This document shows, one piece after another, positions 34,582 to 44,247 of a stretch of 64,000 nucleotides of DNA (the first letter of the stretch is position 1; the number at the start of each line of letters is the position of its first letter). Position numbers and translations under genes: made by a program. The notes under the pieces were generated by a model, which made no database searches, was not told the origin of the DNA, and saw only the letters and a program-made list of their open reading frames with translations. This DNA is from Flagellimonas sp947499585 (GTDB lineage Bacteria; Bacteroidota; Bacteroidia; Flavobacteriales; Flavobacteriaceae), in NCBI RefSeq assembly GCF_044596045.1, contig NZ_CP138995.1, positions 310,001-374,000 of the forward strand. The letters run 5' to 3'.

Positions 34582-35703
34582 ATGCAAGAGCAAGAATTTA
34601 AAAAACTGTTGGATAAATACCTTAACCAATCTATATCCAATCAAGAGCTGGAAATTTTAGAAAAGTTCAAGCAGGAACTAAAGTTGGCTCATTTAGAACC
34701 TCATTTTAATGATGAAGCCCACAAAAATGCCATAAAGGAGTCGTTATGGACATCCATCAATACACAAACCCGTTCCAAGCGGAGAAAGTCGATTGTTTGG
34801 AAAGTGTCTGCCGCAGCAGCTGTATTTATAGGTTTAATGGCAACAGGATATTTCTATCTGCAAAACAATACATCGAACACCAATCTTATCATACCGGAAA
34901 ATGCCATCACCCTTCAACTCGAAAATGGTGAAACAAAGGTCATTAATGAGGACGGACAGGTAGAGATTCTAGATGCCGTGGGCAATGTAGTTGGACAACA
35001 AGATGGGAAACGTTTGAAGTATGCCAATACCGATTCTAAAAACGAACTTGTATACAATACCTTGAATGTGCCCAATGGAAAAACCTTCCAACTTCAGCTC
35101 TCGGATGGCACAATTGTTCATCTAAATGCTGGATCCTCGATTAAATATCCAGTTCAATTTATTGAAGGATCGAATCGACAGATTTCTGTTACGGGAGAAG
35201 CATACCTCGACGTGGCCAAAGATCCTGAGCACCCTTTCATTGTAAATACAAATGGATTAAACGTCCGTGTGCTGGGAACCCAATTCAATGTATCGGCATA
35301 TCCAGAGGACGAAACTACGGAAGTTGTTCTTGTTGAAGGTGCTGTAAGTCTATATACCGAGAAAGAAGAATACGGTTCGGAAAAAAACGTATACCTAAAA
35401 CCTGGATTCAAAGGAAGTTTTGACAAGGTCAAAAACAATATCGATACGTCGGAAGTTATAACGAATTTATATACTTCATGGGTCAATGGGAAATTGGTTT
35501 TCCGGAACATGACCTTTAACAACATCATGAAAAAATTGGAGCGACACTACGATGTGACCATTATAAACAACAATTCAGATTTGACCTATGAAGAGTTTAA
35601 TGCGAATTTCGGAAATGAACCCATAGAAGATGTACTCATGGAATTAAAAGCCAATTACGGTATTGAATACCAATTCCTGAATGATAAAATAATCATAGAA
35701 TAA
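34582..35703 (+). CDS. FecR-family anti-sigma factor
   Basis: The 373-residue protein has a cytoplasmic N-terminal sigma-binding part (residues 1-70), one membrane helix (about 75-93, WKVSAAAAVFIGLMATGYFYL), a FecR domain (VPNGKTFQLQLSDGTIVHLNAGSSIKYP, GEAYLDVAKDPEHPFIV, LGTQFNVSAYP) and the DUF4974 C-terminal domain (FRNMTFNNIMKKLERHYDV). The periplasmic end would contact the STN domain of the SusC protein encoded next. It lies 129 bp after the sigma factor gene. Confidence 0.92.
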   Translation: MQEQEFKKLLDKYLNQSISNQELEILEKFKQELKLAHLEPHFNDEAHKNAIKESLWTSINTQTRSKRRKSIVWKVSAAAAVFIGLMATGYFYLQNNTSNTNLIIPENAITLQLENGETKVINEDGQVEILDAVGNVVGQQDGKRLKYANTDSKNELVYNTLNVPNGKTFQLQLSDGTIVHLNAGSSIKYPVQFIEGSNRQISVTGEAYLDVAKDPEHPFIVNTNGLNVRVLGTQFNVSAYPEDETTEVVLVEGAVSLYTEKEEYGSEKNVYLKPGFKGSFDKVKNNIDTSEVITNLYTSWVNGKLVFRNMTFNNIMKKLERHYDVTIINNNSDLTYEEFNANFGNEPIEDVLMELKANYGIEYQFLNDKIIIE

Positions 35704-35895
35704 CTACCGAACAGCTAAGCTTTAAACCATATTGCCTATGACATAACCAAAAAAAGATGTGACCAAATACTAAAATGATTGCTTCTTACTAAGGTTAAAA
35801 TTGACCAAAAAAAATCGGAAAATGCTACGAACATCTCCCGATTGGTAGAAGTGATCAACCTAAAAAAGATTAACCACAATTAACACTATAAAAGT

Positions 35896-38800
35896 ATGAA
35901 AAAACTTCTTACACTTAAAAGAAGCCTATTTCCAGTATTTAAATATGACCTAAAAATGAAACTCAGTACGTTGTTCCTTTTGGCCGCTCTCTTTTCCATG
36001 CAGGCCAACGATGCCTACGGACAACGTGCCAAAGTAACACTGGATTTGAACAACGTCTCCATTGGACAATTGATAGATGAAATAGAAAGTAAAACCGAGT
36101 TTGAGTTTGTCTATAAAATCAAAGACGTAAACATAGATCGAATTGTCTCGATCAAAGTGGATCGGGAGCGTATCACAAATGTGCTCAACCGGGTTTTTCA
36201 AAATACCGAGACCACATTCAACCTAAACGATCGCCGAATTTATTTGGTGAAACGAACCGAACCTGAACGTACTTCCCAACCCGAAGAATCCAACTTGGGG
36301 GCCAAAGTCCAGTTTTCGGTAAATGGGGTGGTTACGGATGAGGATGGACAACCACTACCGGGCGCCAGCATCATTGAGCAAAGAACAACCAATGGGGTGA
36401 GTTCAGATTTTGACGGAAACTACACCATTGAGGTCTCGTCAGGTAATGCCATACTCGAGGTTTCCTATCTAGGGTATTCCACACAAGAAATCGCCGTTAG
36501 TGGACAGACCACCATAAACATTCAGCTACTGCCAGATGCAGGGAAATTGGAAGAAGTGGTCATCATCGGCTACGGTTCTACCACCAAGGAAAAGTTTAAC
36601 GGAGCCGTTTCCAAAGTCGACGGCGAAGCGCTGAACAACTTCTCCTCCGCAAACTTTGAGCAGGCACTTTCCGGGAACGTATCCGGAATTCAGGTGCTTG
36701 GGAATGGAAAGAATCCCGGTGAGAATTCAGTGATTCAGATTCGGGGGCTCAACACATTGACCGCGGGAACCAATCCCCTGATCGTGATTGATGGCAACCC
36801 CTTGTCCGAAGGATCTTCCTTTAGTTCCATCAACACCCAAGACATCGAATCCGTCAACATCCTTAAAGATGCAGCTTCTGCCGCTATTTATGGTTCTCGG
36901 GCATCCAATGGTGTTATTTTGATCACCACTAAAAAAGGAAGACAGGGAAGTTTGAAAGTTACTTATGACACCTATTATGGATTTCAAGATCGTATTGACA
37001 ATTTTGAACTGGTGGATGCTTATGACGCGGCCTTTTTTGATTCGGATTCCAGAAACTTTGGATACGTTTCGGGAGGTCCCGGAAGGAGCGCTGCCGATGA
37101 CAATGCCACCCGTGATGCCAACGGTGGAGGTAAACGTAGCAGGATTCCAGGATATCTTCAAGGATATTTGGATGGACAAGTTGGTTTGACCAATACCAAC
37201 TGGACAGATGCCGTATTCCGTACAGCTTCACAGCAAAATCACTATATCAACCTCAGTGGTGGAACAGAAAAAACAAATTACTCTGTTTCTTTTGGGTATT
37301 TGAATCAAGAAAACATCATAATGGATTCTGATTACAAGCGCTACACTGCCAATATGCAGTTGAATTCCCAAATAAACAAACGAATTCGCTTTGGAATCAC
37401 ATCCAATATTTCACTGGTCAATTCCAATCCAACCGGAGAGGCGGGTTGGTCCAATTACGGTCTGGGTAACCGTGCTCAACCAGACCCAAGTTTCTCCATT
37501 ATATTAATGCAACCTTATTACCCAATCCGAAATGCTGATAGTACTTTTGCCATAGCAAATCAGTTACAAGACAATAACGACAATTGGGACGGGCCAATCT
37601 CTGAGAATACTGTTGCACAAACGGAGCTTACCGATTTTTTTGAACGACGTTTAAGACTGTTTGGAAATGCTTATGTAGAAATAGAACCTTGGGACGGCAT
37701 AAAGTTCAAAACCTCATTGGGCGGTGATTTCAACACCATTTTTACAGAATTTTTTGCTCCTTCAAACATTGGCAACTATAGAACCCCAGTGGCAAACAAC
37801 CTTACACAGGCTTTCGAGAACAACGCTAGAAGGGAAAATTTCATCACGGAGAACCTTCTGACCTACAACAAAATCCTCGACAAACATACCTTTGACGCTT
37901 TACTGGGTTTCAGTTATCAAGAAGAAAGCTTCTTCAATACAAGATTGCAGGGCAATAACTTTGCAGATGACAACCTTCGGAACATAGCCGGGGCCACCAA
38001 TCCTTCTGCCATCGTTGGCAGGAGCAAATGGGCGCTTGAATCCTATTTTACCCGTTTGCAATACGACTATGATGGCAGATATTCTCTTTCTGGTTCTTTT
38101 AGAAGGGATGGTTCATCACGTTTTGGAGCGAATACAAAATATGGAAATTTTGCATCTGTCTCGGGCGGATGGACGTTGAGCAACGAAACCTTCTTTCCTG
38201 AAGATCGACTTTTAAGTTTTGCCAAACTAAGGGCAAGCTGGGGCCAAACCGGTAATAATCAAATTGGGGATTTTGGTTCCATCGCATTGATTGACCCTGA
38301 TAATTATGTGGTAGATGGACAATTGGTTCCAGGTTCATACACGCAAACCTCTCCCAATCCCGACCTTTCATGGGAAACCAATACCGCACTGAATATGGGT
38401 TTAGACCTTGGTATATTGGATAACAAAATATTGTTCACGGCAGAATACTACAAATCCAAGACCTCCGACCTCCTATTGGAAGTTCCAGTACCACAACAAT
38501 CAGGATTTTCCCAATCTTTGCAGAATATTGGCGAATTGGAAAACAAGGGGTTCGAGTTTGAAATCCGAGGAAACGACTTTGAGATTGGCGAACTAAAATT
38601 GGGCTTTAATGCCAATATCACCAGTAGCAGAAATGAGGTTTTGGCCTTGGGAGAAGGTCAGGAACAGATTATCCAGAGCAACGGAGGAATGGGCTTCCTT
38701 ACCAAAGTTGGTGGAAGTATTGCGGAGTTCTATGCCTATGACATTCAAGGCGTATTTAGAACCCAAGCCGAAATAGATGCAGCAACAGTGACACCGCTAG

Positions 38801-39417
38801 CGGGCACCGAAGTTGGCGATTATGTGGTAAGAGATGCCGATGGTGATGGACAAATTACCCCTGATGACAGGGTTACCCTTGGGGACTACAATCCAGATTT
38901 TACCTATGGTTTTGGTTTTACCCTCAACTATAAAGGATTTGATTTTAATGCCCAATTCACTGGGATAGAAGGTAGAAAAGTCTCGGACCGTATGGTTTAC
39001 TTTGCGGAAAGTGGAGAAGGCTTTTTTGTGCCAACCCAGCATTATTTTGATAACTACTATTCTGATAGAAATCCCGATGGTTTTTTCAGAAGACCAGATT
39101 TTTCCAGCTTTTCCTCTGCCGGAAGGTTAACAAGGTCTTCCAGTCTTTCTGTATACGATGCCGATTATTTCCGTTTGAGAAGTCTGCAAATCGGATATAA
39201 CTTCCAAGAAAGTGTCACCAACTATTTGGGCATCGATTTTCTAAGAATTTACCTAACGGGGAACAATATTTTCAATAGTACGGATTTCCGGGGATACAAT
39301 CCTGACGCATTGGATACAAGAGACAGCAATAACCAACAGACCCTCACAAGAGGTTGGATTCAATCCGCTAGTCCGTTAACACGCTTTATGGCACTGGGAT
39401 TAAACGTTAAATTTTAA
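35896..39417 (+). CDS. SusC-type TonB-dependent outer membrane receptor with STN domain
   Basis: The 1173-residue protein imports ligands across the outer membrane using TonB energy. Domains in order: signal peptide (cleaved near ANDAYGQ, about 42), STN signalling domain (about 45-118), carboxypeptidase-D-like domain (FSVNGVVTDEDGQPLPGASI, about 136-205), plug (EEVVIIGYGSTTKEKFNGAVSKV, NPLIVIDGNPL, DAASAAIYGSRASNGVILITTKKG) and a 22-stranded barrel ending in FMALGLNVKF with aromatic C-terminal residue. The STN domain ties it to the FecR/ECF pair upstream. Its ligand is unknown. The downstream genes argue for a phosphodiester or nucleoside compound, although fucose oligosaccharides from the neighbouring operon remain possible. 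Confidence 0.93.
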   Translation: MKKLLTLKRSLFPVFKYDLKMKLSTLFLLAALFSMQANDAYGQRAKVTLDLNNVSIGQLIDEIESKTEFEFVYKIKDVNIDRIVSIKVDRERITNVLNRVFQNTETTFNLNDRRIYLVKRTEPERTSQPEESNLGAKVQFSVNGVVTDEDGQPLPGASIIEQRTTNGVSSDFDGNYTIEVSSGNAILEVSYLGYSTQEIAVSGQTTINIQLLPDAGKLEEVVIIGYGSTTKEKFNGAVSKVDGEALNNFSSANFEQALSGNVSGIQVLGNGKNPGENSVIQIRGLNTLTAGTNPLIVIDGNPLSEGSSFSSINTQDIESVNILKDAASAAIYGSRASNGVILITTKKGRQGSLKVTYDTYYGFQDRIDNFELVDAYDAAFFDSDSRNFGYVSGGPGRSAADDNATRDANGGGKRSRIPGYLQGYLDGQVGLTNTNWTDAVFRTASQQNHYINLSGGTEKTNYSVSFGYLNQENIIMDSDYKRYTANMQLNSQINKRIRFGITSNISLVNSNPTGEAGWSNYGLGNRAQPDPSFSIILMQPYYPIRNADSTFAIANQLQDNNDNWDGPISENTVAQTELTDFFERRLRLFGNAYVEIEPWDGIKFKTSLGGDFNTIFTEFFAPSNIGNYRTPVANNLTQAFENNARRENFITENLLTYNKILDKHTFDALLGFSYQEESFFNTRLQGNNFADDNLRNIAGATNPSAIVGRSKWALESYFTRLQYDYDGRYSLSGSFRRDGSSRFGANTKYGNFASVSGGWTLSNETFFPEDRLLSFAKLRASWGQTGNNQIGDFGSIALIDPDNYVVDGQLVPGSYTQTSPNPDLSWETNTALNMGLDLGILDNKILFTAEYYKSKTSDLLLEVPVPQQSGFSQSLQNIGELENKGFEFEIRGNDFEIGELKLGFNANITSSRNEVLALGEGQEQIIQSNGGMGFLTKVGGSIAEFYAYDIQGVFRTQAEIDAATVTPLAGTEVGDYVVRDADGDGQITPDDRVTLGDYNPDFTYGFGFTLNYKGFDFNAQFTGIEGRKVSDRMVYFAESGEGFFVPTQHYFDNYYSDRNPDGFFRRPDFSSFSSAGRLTRSSSLSVYDADYFRLRSLQIGYNFQESVTNYLGIDFLRIYLTGNNIFNSTDFRGYNPDALDTRDSNNQQTLTRGWIQSASPLTRFMALGLNVKF

Positions 39418-39429
39418 ACCGAAAACAAA

Positions 39430-40845
39430 ATGAACTTTAATAAATATACATTTTTAATGGTGGTTGTCTTCCTTGGACTGTTTTCATGCGAGGAAGAATT
39501 GGATATTGTTCCAATTACCGAAAAGTCTGCCAATAACTTCTATTCCAATGAACAAGAATTGGAAAGCGCTATAGCGGGAGTTTATGCACAATTGCAAAAC
39601 GGAGGTCTTTATGGCCTAGATTTAATTGGTGTCGGTGAAATATCTGGGGAAGATTCCTTTGAAGAAATTGCGGCAAATGATGGTGGTCGTTTTGGGCAAT
39701 TGGATGACTTTTCGACCAACGCAGGTAACGATTTGGTAGGAGATATATGGCGCGAATCATACAAAGGTATTCAGAGGGCCAATACCATTTTGAATCGAGT
39801 TACCGACATAGAATATGAAGATGACTCCCGTAAAACCAATAGAATTGGTGAGATGAAATTCATTCGAGCACTGTTGTATTTCAATTTGGTAAGATTATAT
39901 GGCGATGTGCCCTTGGTCACCACCGAAACCGAGAGTCCTTTTGATTTCTTTGGTCAAGGCCGTACCCCAATGGCTCAGGTGTATACCCAAATAGAAACAG
40001 ATTTAAATGATGCCATTCAAGACCTTCCAGAGGCAAAGGAATCTGGCAAACCTGCTAGAGGTGCGGCCCAAGCGCTTCTGGGTGATGTGCAACTAACCCA
40101 GGGTAATTTCAGTGACGCTTTGACCAGTTTGGAGGCAGTGGTGAATTCTAGTGAATACACCTTGGCGGCTACAACCGCTGAGATTTTTGGTGTGGCCAAC
40201 GAGGGTAATTCCGAGATTTTGTTTGAAGTGCAGTTTGCAAGCGGGTTTAACGTTGATGGCAGTTTTGAAGGCAGTCCTGCGGGCTCCCAATTCCGCCCTT
40301 CCGGGACAACGGCAAATGCAAAAGGCCACAATCTGCCCACACAGGATTTCATAGATTCCTATGATGCTGGGGATACCAGGCTCAATGATTATGTGGCCGT
40401 AGATCCTGGAGCCAACCCTTTTTACTTTTCCACTAAGTATGAGGTATCGACCACAGGTGCCGATGATGGGGGAAGTGATCATCTAATCATTCGATACACC
40501 GATGTCATCCTCAAATATGCCGAAGCGCTAAATGAAAACAATCAGACCGCTGAGGCCACAACACAACTAAATGTGATAAGGACAAGAGCAGGTTTGGCGG
40601 CAACCACGGCGACCACTCAAGGAGAAGTTCGGGATGCGATTCGCCAAGAACGTCGTTTTGAATTTTTCGGAGAAGGACATCGGTGGTTCGATCTAAAGCG
40701 ATACGGCACAGCAGTATCCGTAATGAATGCTTTCTTTAGCAATACTGGGTCCAATGTGGCCATAGATGATAACAAATTGATTCTTCCAATACCACAAAGT
40801 CAATTGGACACCGATTCGTCCATCACCCAAAATCCAGGTTATTAA
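39430..40845 (+). CDS. SusD/RagB-family outer membrane lipoprotein
   Basis: The 471-residue protein is the surface lid partner of the SusC receptor, 12 bp upstream. It has a lipoprotein signal with Cys20 (LGLFSCEEE), the N-terminal SusD segment (FYSNEQELESAIAGVYAQLQ) with TPR-like helices (LLYFNLVRLYGDVPLV), and the conserved C-terminal part (RYTDVILKYAEALNE, LNVIRTRAGL, IRQERRFEFFGEGHRWFDLKRYG). SusD proteins bind the ligand and deliver it to SusC. A strong terminator follows. Confidence 0.93.
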   Translation: MNFNKYTFLMVVVFLGLFSCEEELDIVPITEKSANNFYSNEQELESAIAGVYAQLQNGGLYGLDLIGVGEISGEDSFEEIAANDGGRFGQLDDFSTNAGNDLVGDIWRESYKGIQRANTILNRVTDIEYEDDSRKTNRIGEMKFIRALLYFNLVRLYGDVPLVTTETESPFDFFGQGRTPMAQVYTQIETDLNDAIQDLPEAKESGKPARGAAQALLGDVQLTQGNFSDALTSLEAVVNSSEYTLAATTAEIFGVANEGNSEILFEVQFASGFNVDGSFEGSPAGSQFRPSGTTANAKGHNLPTQDFIDSYDAGDTRLNDYVAVDPGANPFYFSTKYEVSTTGADDGGSDHLIIRYTDVILKYAEALNENNQTAEATTQLNVIRTRAGLAATTATTQGEVRDAIRQERRFEFFGEGHRWFDLKRYGTAVSVMNAFFSNTGSNVAIDDNKLILPIPQSQLDTDSSITQNPGY

Positions 40846-40905
40846 CCAGGATCGCAGCATAAGAACAGTACTAGTTAGTTTGAGTTAGTTTAGTTTATTT
40901 CAATC

Positions 40906-40937
40906 GGGGGGATTACGTCCCCCCTTTTATTTCTTTT
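40906..40937 (+). terminator. Intrinsic terminator after susD
   Basis: GGGGGGA (40906-40912) pairs with TCCCCCC (40918-40924) around a 5-base loop, followed by a T-rich tract to 40937. It separates susC/susD from the glycerophosphodiester phosphodiesterase gene 36 bp on. It may act as an attenuator that lowers expression of the enzyme genes relative to the transporter, or the enzymes may have their own promoter. Confidence 0.75.
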
Positions 40938-40972
40938 TAAAGAATCACCAACAAACCTTTAAAAAACATAAC

Positions 40973-41902
40973 ATGAAACGCTTTTTATTTTTTACGGCCC
41001 TTCTGCTATGGGGAAGCTGTAAAGGACAACAAACCACTGAGATAACCCCTAAGGATGCAACAGACATCAAGGCATCCACAATCCAGGATAAAATCGCTAA
41101 TCTCAACGATTCAGCAAACAAAGAAATCATTGTAGTAGCGCATCGCGGAGATTGGCGGAATGCACCTGAAAATTCGTTGCAAGCCATCCAAAATTGTATC
41201 GATATGGGTGTAGATATGGTAGAAATTGACATAAGGGAAACTAAAGACGGCCATTTAGTACTCATGCATGACGAAACTATTGACCGTACCACTACCGGAA
41301 AAGGATTTGTCAAAGATTGGACATTGGATTCGTTAAGGGCATTGCACTTAAAAGATGGATTGGGAGTCGCTACTCAGCATAAAATACCAACGCTCGAAGA
41401 AGCCTTAAAGACAACAAAGGACAAGATTTTGGTCAACTTGGATAAAAGCTACACCATCTTTGATAAATGTATCCAAATCGTACAACTTACGGAAACCTTG
41501 GATCAGGTGATTATCAAAGGGACAAAGACAAGAACGAAGGTAGAAGAAGAATTCGGAACATATCTGGACAACGTCAATTTTATGCCTGTAATCCGCTTGA
41601 AGCAAGGTAGCAGTGAAATCGTTGATGATTACATAAATTATCGAAAACCGGTCGCGTTCGAATTTATAATCCCGAACGACACCATCGGTTTAAGTTCTTA
41701 TTTCAACGAAATACGTGAAAAAGGAGCAAGTGTTTGGGTCAACTCGTTATGGCCTCGTCTGAGTGGAGGCCATGATGATGAAAAAGCCGCAATGGATATC
41801 AATACCTATCAATGGTATATCGATAACAATGTTGATATTATTCAAACGGATCGTCCGAAATTGTTACTGGATTTTTTACGAAGCAAGAACCTACATAATT
41901 AG
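40973..41902 (+). CDS. Glycerophosphodiester phosphodiesterase, lipoprotein
   Basis: The 309-residue protein has a lipoprotein signal (LLWGSCKG, Cys16) and a GDPD TIM-barrel. Catalytic elements are the HR pair in VVAHRGDWRNAPENS, the metal Glu/Asp in MVEIDIRETKDG, and the second His in LVLMHDETIDRTTTG. It hydrolyses glycerophosphodiesters to glycerol-3-phosphate and an alcohol in the periplasm. It is the first enzyme gene after susCD and lies 8 bp before the nucleoside phosphorylase gene. The context suggests that phosphodiester compounds are the substrate imported by this locus. Confidence 0.9.
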   Translation: MKRFLFFTALLLWGSCKGQQTTEITPKDATDIKASTIQDKIANLNDSANKEIIVVAHRGDWRNAPENSLQAIQNCIDMGVDMVEIDIRETKDGHLVLMHDETIDRTTTGKGFVKDWTLDSLRALHLKDGLGVATQHKIPTLEEALKTTKDKILVNLDKSYTIFDKCIQIVQLTETLDQVIIKGTKTRTKVEEEFGTYLDNVNFMPVIRLKQGSSEIVDDYINYRKPVAFEFIIPNDTIGLSSYFNEIREKGASVWVNSLWPRLSGGHDDEKAAMDINTYQWYIDNNVDIIQTDRPKLLLDFLRSKNLHN

Positions 41903-41910
41903 GGACAAAC

Positions 41911-42789
41911 ATGATTTTAGAATCCGAATTAATTGTAAATCCAGACGGGAGTATTTTCCATCTCCATTTAACCCCTGGGCAAATAGCTGATACCATTATT
42001 CTTGTGGGTGACCCCAAAAGGGTTGATGTAATCGAATCTTTGTTTTCGGAGGTAGAGTTTAAAATAGGCAACCGGGAATATGTGAGTATGACCGGAAAAT
42101 TCAATGGGAAAAGAATCACCGTAGTTTCCACCGGTGTTGGCATTGGCAATATCGATATTGTAATGAACGAACTGGACGCGCTGGTCAATATCGATTTTGA
42201 TACAAGGGAAATAAAGGAAGAGAAGAGAAAACTGGAATTTATTAGGATTGGGACCTCGGGCAGTCTTCAAAAAGATATTCCTGTGAATTCTTATGTGATC
42301 TCAGAAAAATCAGTTGGGTTTGACAATCTTTTGTATTTCTATGAAAACGAAGCTGATGTTGTTAATGAGGAGTTTCGCAGATTACTTCGGATTTTGGTCG
42401 GAGGGCATTCCATATTCCTAAATCCTTACGTGGTGGACGCTTCCGAAAAGCTATTGAACCAATTGAAGAGTAAAGACACCTTTACCGGAATCACCATTAC
42501 TTCACCTGGTTTTTATGTTCCACAGGGCCGGGAATTACGTCTTTTTAAAAAACTGGATAATATTAACAACAAGCTCTCCGATTTTGAATATCACGGCTAT
42601 AGAATCACCAATTATGAAATGGAAAGTTCTGCATTATACGGTCTGGCCAAAATGTTGGGACACGAAGCCATTGCAATCTGTTTGATTATCGCAAATAGGC
42701 TCAATAAAGAAGCCAATGAAAACTATCGGGACAAGGTAAAAGAACTCATAACATATGTTTTAGATAAAATCACAGCACATGAATCATAA
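41911..42789 (+). CDS. Nucleoside phosphorylase (PNP/UDP family)
   Basis: The 292-residue cytoplasmic enzyme is of the PNP_UDP_1 fold: ILVGDPKRVDVIESLF near the N-terminus (phosphate-binding region), STGVGIGNIDIVMNE, FIRIGTSGSLQKDIPVNSYV, and the nucleoside-site segment NYEMESSALYGLAKMLG. It phosphorolyses a purine or pyrimidine nucleoside to base and (deoxy)ribose-1-phosphate. The base specificity cannot be told; the layout resembles uridine phosphorylases. No signal peptide is present. It overlaps the next gene by 11 bp, which implies coupled expression with a periplasmic hydrolase. Confidence 0.87.
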   Translation: MILESELIVNPDGSIFHLHLTPGQIADTIILVGDPKRVDVIESLFSEVEFKIGNREYVSMTGKFNGKRITVVSTGVGIGNIDIVMNELDALVNIDFDTREIKEEKRKLEFIRIGTSGSLQKDIPVNSYVISEKSVGFDNLLYFYENEADVVNEEFRRLLRILVGGHSIFLNPYVVDASEKLLNQLKSKDTFTGITITSPGFYVPQGRELRLFKKLDNINNKLSDFEYHGYRITNYEMESSALYGLAKMLGHEAIAICLIIANRLNKEANENYRDKVKELITYVLDKITAHES

Positions 42790-44035
42790 AATTTTGGCAA
42801 TCGTTACGGCTATCTTGCTGACGTTTCAGCTTGGCTGTAAGCCCAAACCTGAAAATATCAATATTGACCAGCAAAAAACGGAATCGGCCGAACCACTACA
42901 AAAACTACCCAAATGGCAAGAAGGTTATTTGGATATTCATCATATCAACACAGGAAGTGGGAATTCCACCTTTTTTGTTCTACCTGATGGCACTACCATG
43001 CTTTTTGATGCAGGAAGCATGGACAAGGAGGGGTTTGAAAAAAAATATGCCCCATTAAAGGCTACTTCTCCAGTTCCAGATGACAGTAAATCAACGGCAG
43101 AATGGATATCGGCCTACATTAAAAAGGTTACTCCAAAAGAACATCAAGATACAATCGACTATGCCTTGGTGTCACATTTTCATTCCGATCACTATGGAAG
43201 CTTGGTGGGATTGGGAAAAAAAATCCCCTTCGGAAAAATCATAGATCGGAACTCGCCGTACCTCAATTTTCCATTTGACCTTACCACCTATCTAAAAAAT
43301 GACAGTATTTTTCAGGAATATCTTTCTTTCCTGGCAACAATGAAAATGCCTGCCGAGGCTTTGGAAGTAGGCAGTAAATCCCAAATACATCTGTTGAATA
43401 ATCAAAACGAATACCCTAATTTTTCCATCAGAAATATTAAATCCAATGGGACCATTTGGACAGGAGTTGGCAATGACACCATGGACTATTTTACAGCAGA
43501 GGACATGACCTCTTTTTATAAAGGCGGTTACAATGAAAATCCGCTCAGTCTGGCCCTAAAACTATCTTATGGAAGTTTCGATTATTTCACTGGAGGTGAC
43601 AATACAGGCTTGCAAGGCTATGGGCTCCCCAAATGGTTTGATGTGGAAACACCGATAGCAAAAGTTGTAGAGCAAGTGGAAGTGACAACCCTCAACCATC
43701 ATGGAAACCGTGATGCCACCAATGCGTTTTTTGTAAAGACACTAAATCCCAATGTAGTGATTCAACAACTTTGGTGTTCCGACCATCCAGGACAGGAAGT
43801 GTACCAACGCTTGATTCATCATGATGAAGAAACCATGGAAAGGGATATTTTCTCCACTAATATGCATCTAGAGACATTGGTGACATATGGCCCTTGGTTC
43901 AGGGATAATTACAAAAGCCTACAAGGGCATATTGTAGTGCGTGTCGCTCACAATGGAACAACCTTTATGGTTTACGTTTTGGATGAAGCAACCTTAAATA
44001 TCAAGAAGTATTATGGCCCTTATCAAAGTAATTAA
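42779..44035 (+). CDS. Metallo-beta-lactamase-fold lipoprotein hydrolase
   Basis: The 418-residue protein has a lipoprotein signal (FQLGCKP, Cys20) and an MBL domain whose metal motif H-x-H-x-D-H is seen in LVSHFHSDHYGSLVGLG, with a further His in TTLNHHGNRDATN. It resembles the ComEC/Rec2-type MBL branch, which includes nucleases and phosphodiesterases, more than beta-lactamases. It overlaps the nucleoside phosphorylase gene and is overlapped in turn by the PafA fragment. Inference: an exported phosphodiesterase, possibly acting on nucleic acids or cyclic nucleotides, in the SusCD phospho-compound locus. Confidence 0.8.
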   Translation: MNHKILAIVTAILLTFQLGCKPKPENINIDQQKTESAEPLQKLPKWQEGYLDIHHINTGSGNSTFFVLPDGTTMLFDAGSMDKEGFEKKYAPLKATSPVPDDSKSTAEWISAYIKKVTPKEHQDTIDYALVSHFHSDHYGSLVGLGKKIPFGKIIDRNSPYLNFPFDLTTYLKNDSIFQEYLSFLATMKMPAEALEVGSKSQIHLLNNQNEYPNFSIRNIKSNGTIWTGVGNDTMDYFTAEDMTSFYKGGYNENPLSLALKLSYGSFDYFTGGDNTGLQGYGLPKWFDVETPIAKVVEQVEVTTLNHHGNRDATNAFFVKTLNPNVVIQQLWCSDHPGQEVYQRLIHHDEETMERDIFSTNMHLETLVTYGPWFRDNYKSLQGHIVVRVAHNGTTFMVYVLDEATLNIKKYYGPYQSN

Positions 44036-44247
44036 AATTGCATTTATCTTAATAGCTGTAATATGTAGCCAACATAATTTTGCACGGCACAACGACAAAC
44101 CCAAATTGGTTGTTGGAATCATTATTGATCAGATGCGCGTGGAATATTTATATCGATTTCAGAACAACTACACCGAAAACGGTTTCAAAAGACTGATGCG
44201 GGAGGGATTTAATGTCAGGAATATGCACTACAACTATGTTCCAACGA
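44013..44247 (+). pseudogene. PafA-like alkaline phosphatase, N-terminal fragment
   Basis: The start overlaps the end of the MBL gene by 23 bp. The signal peptide and first domain part of a PafA-type alkaline phosphatase are present (PKLVVGIIIDQMRVEYLYRF with the first metal Asp, then GFKRLMREGFNVRNMHYNYVPT). The family continues with a nucleophile motif just after VPT, but the sequence changes abruptly there at about 44246 to a different gene. Some 500 residues are missing, so the enzyme is dead. In its original state it would have been the next gene of the phospho-compound operon. Confidence 0.8.

Noticed and set aside
33862..40845. Counting the SusC/SusD pair as part of the fucose utilisation operon
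   Set aside because: It is divergent, has its own ECF/FecR control, and the genes directly behind it handle phosphodiesters and nucleosides. The possibility is kept open in the findings.
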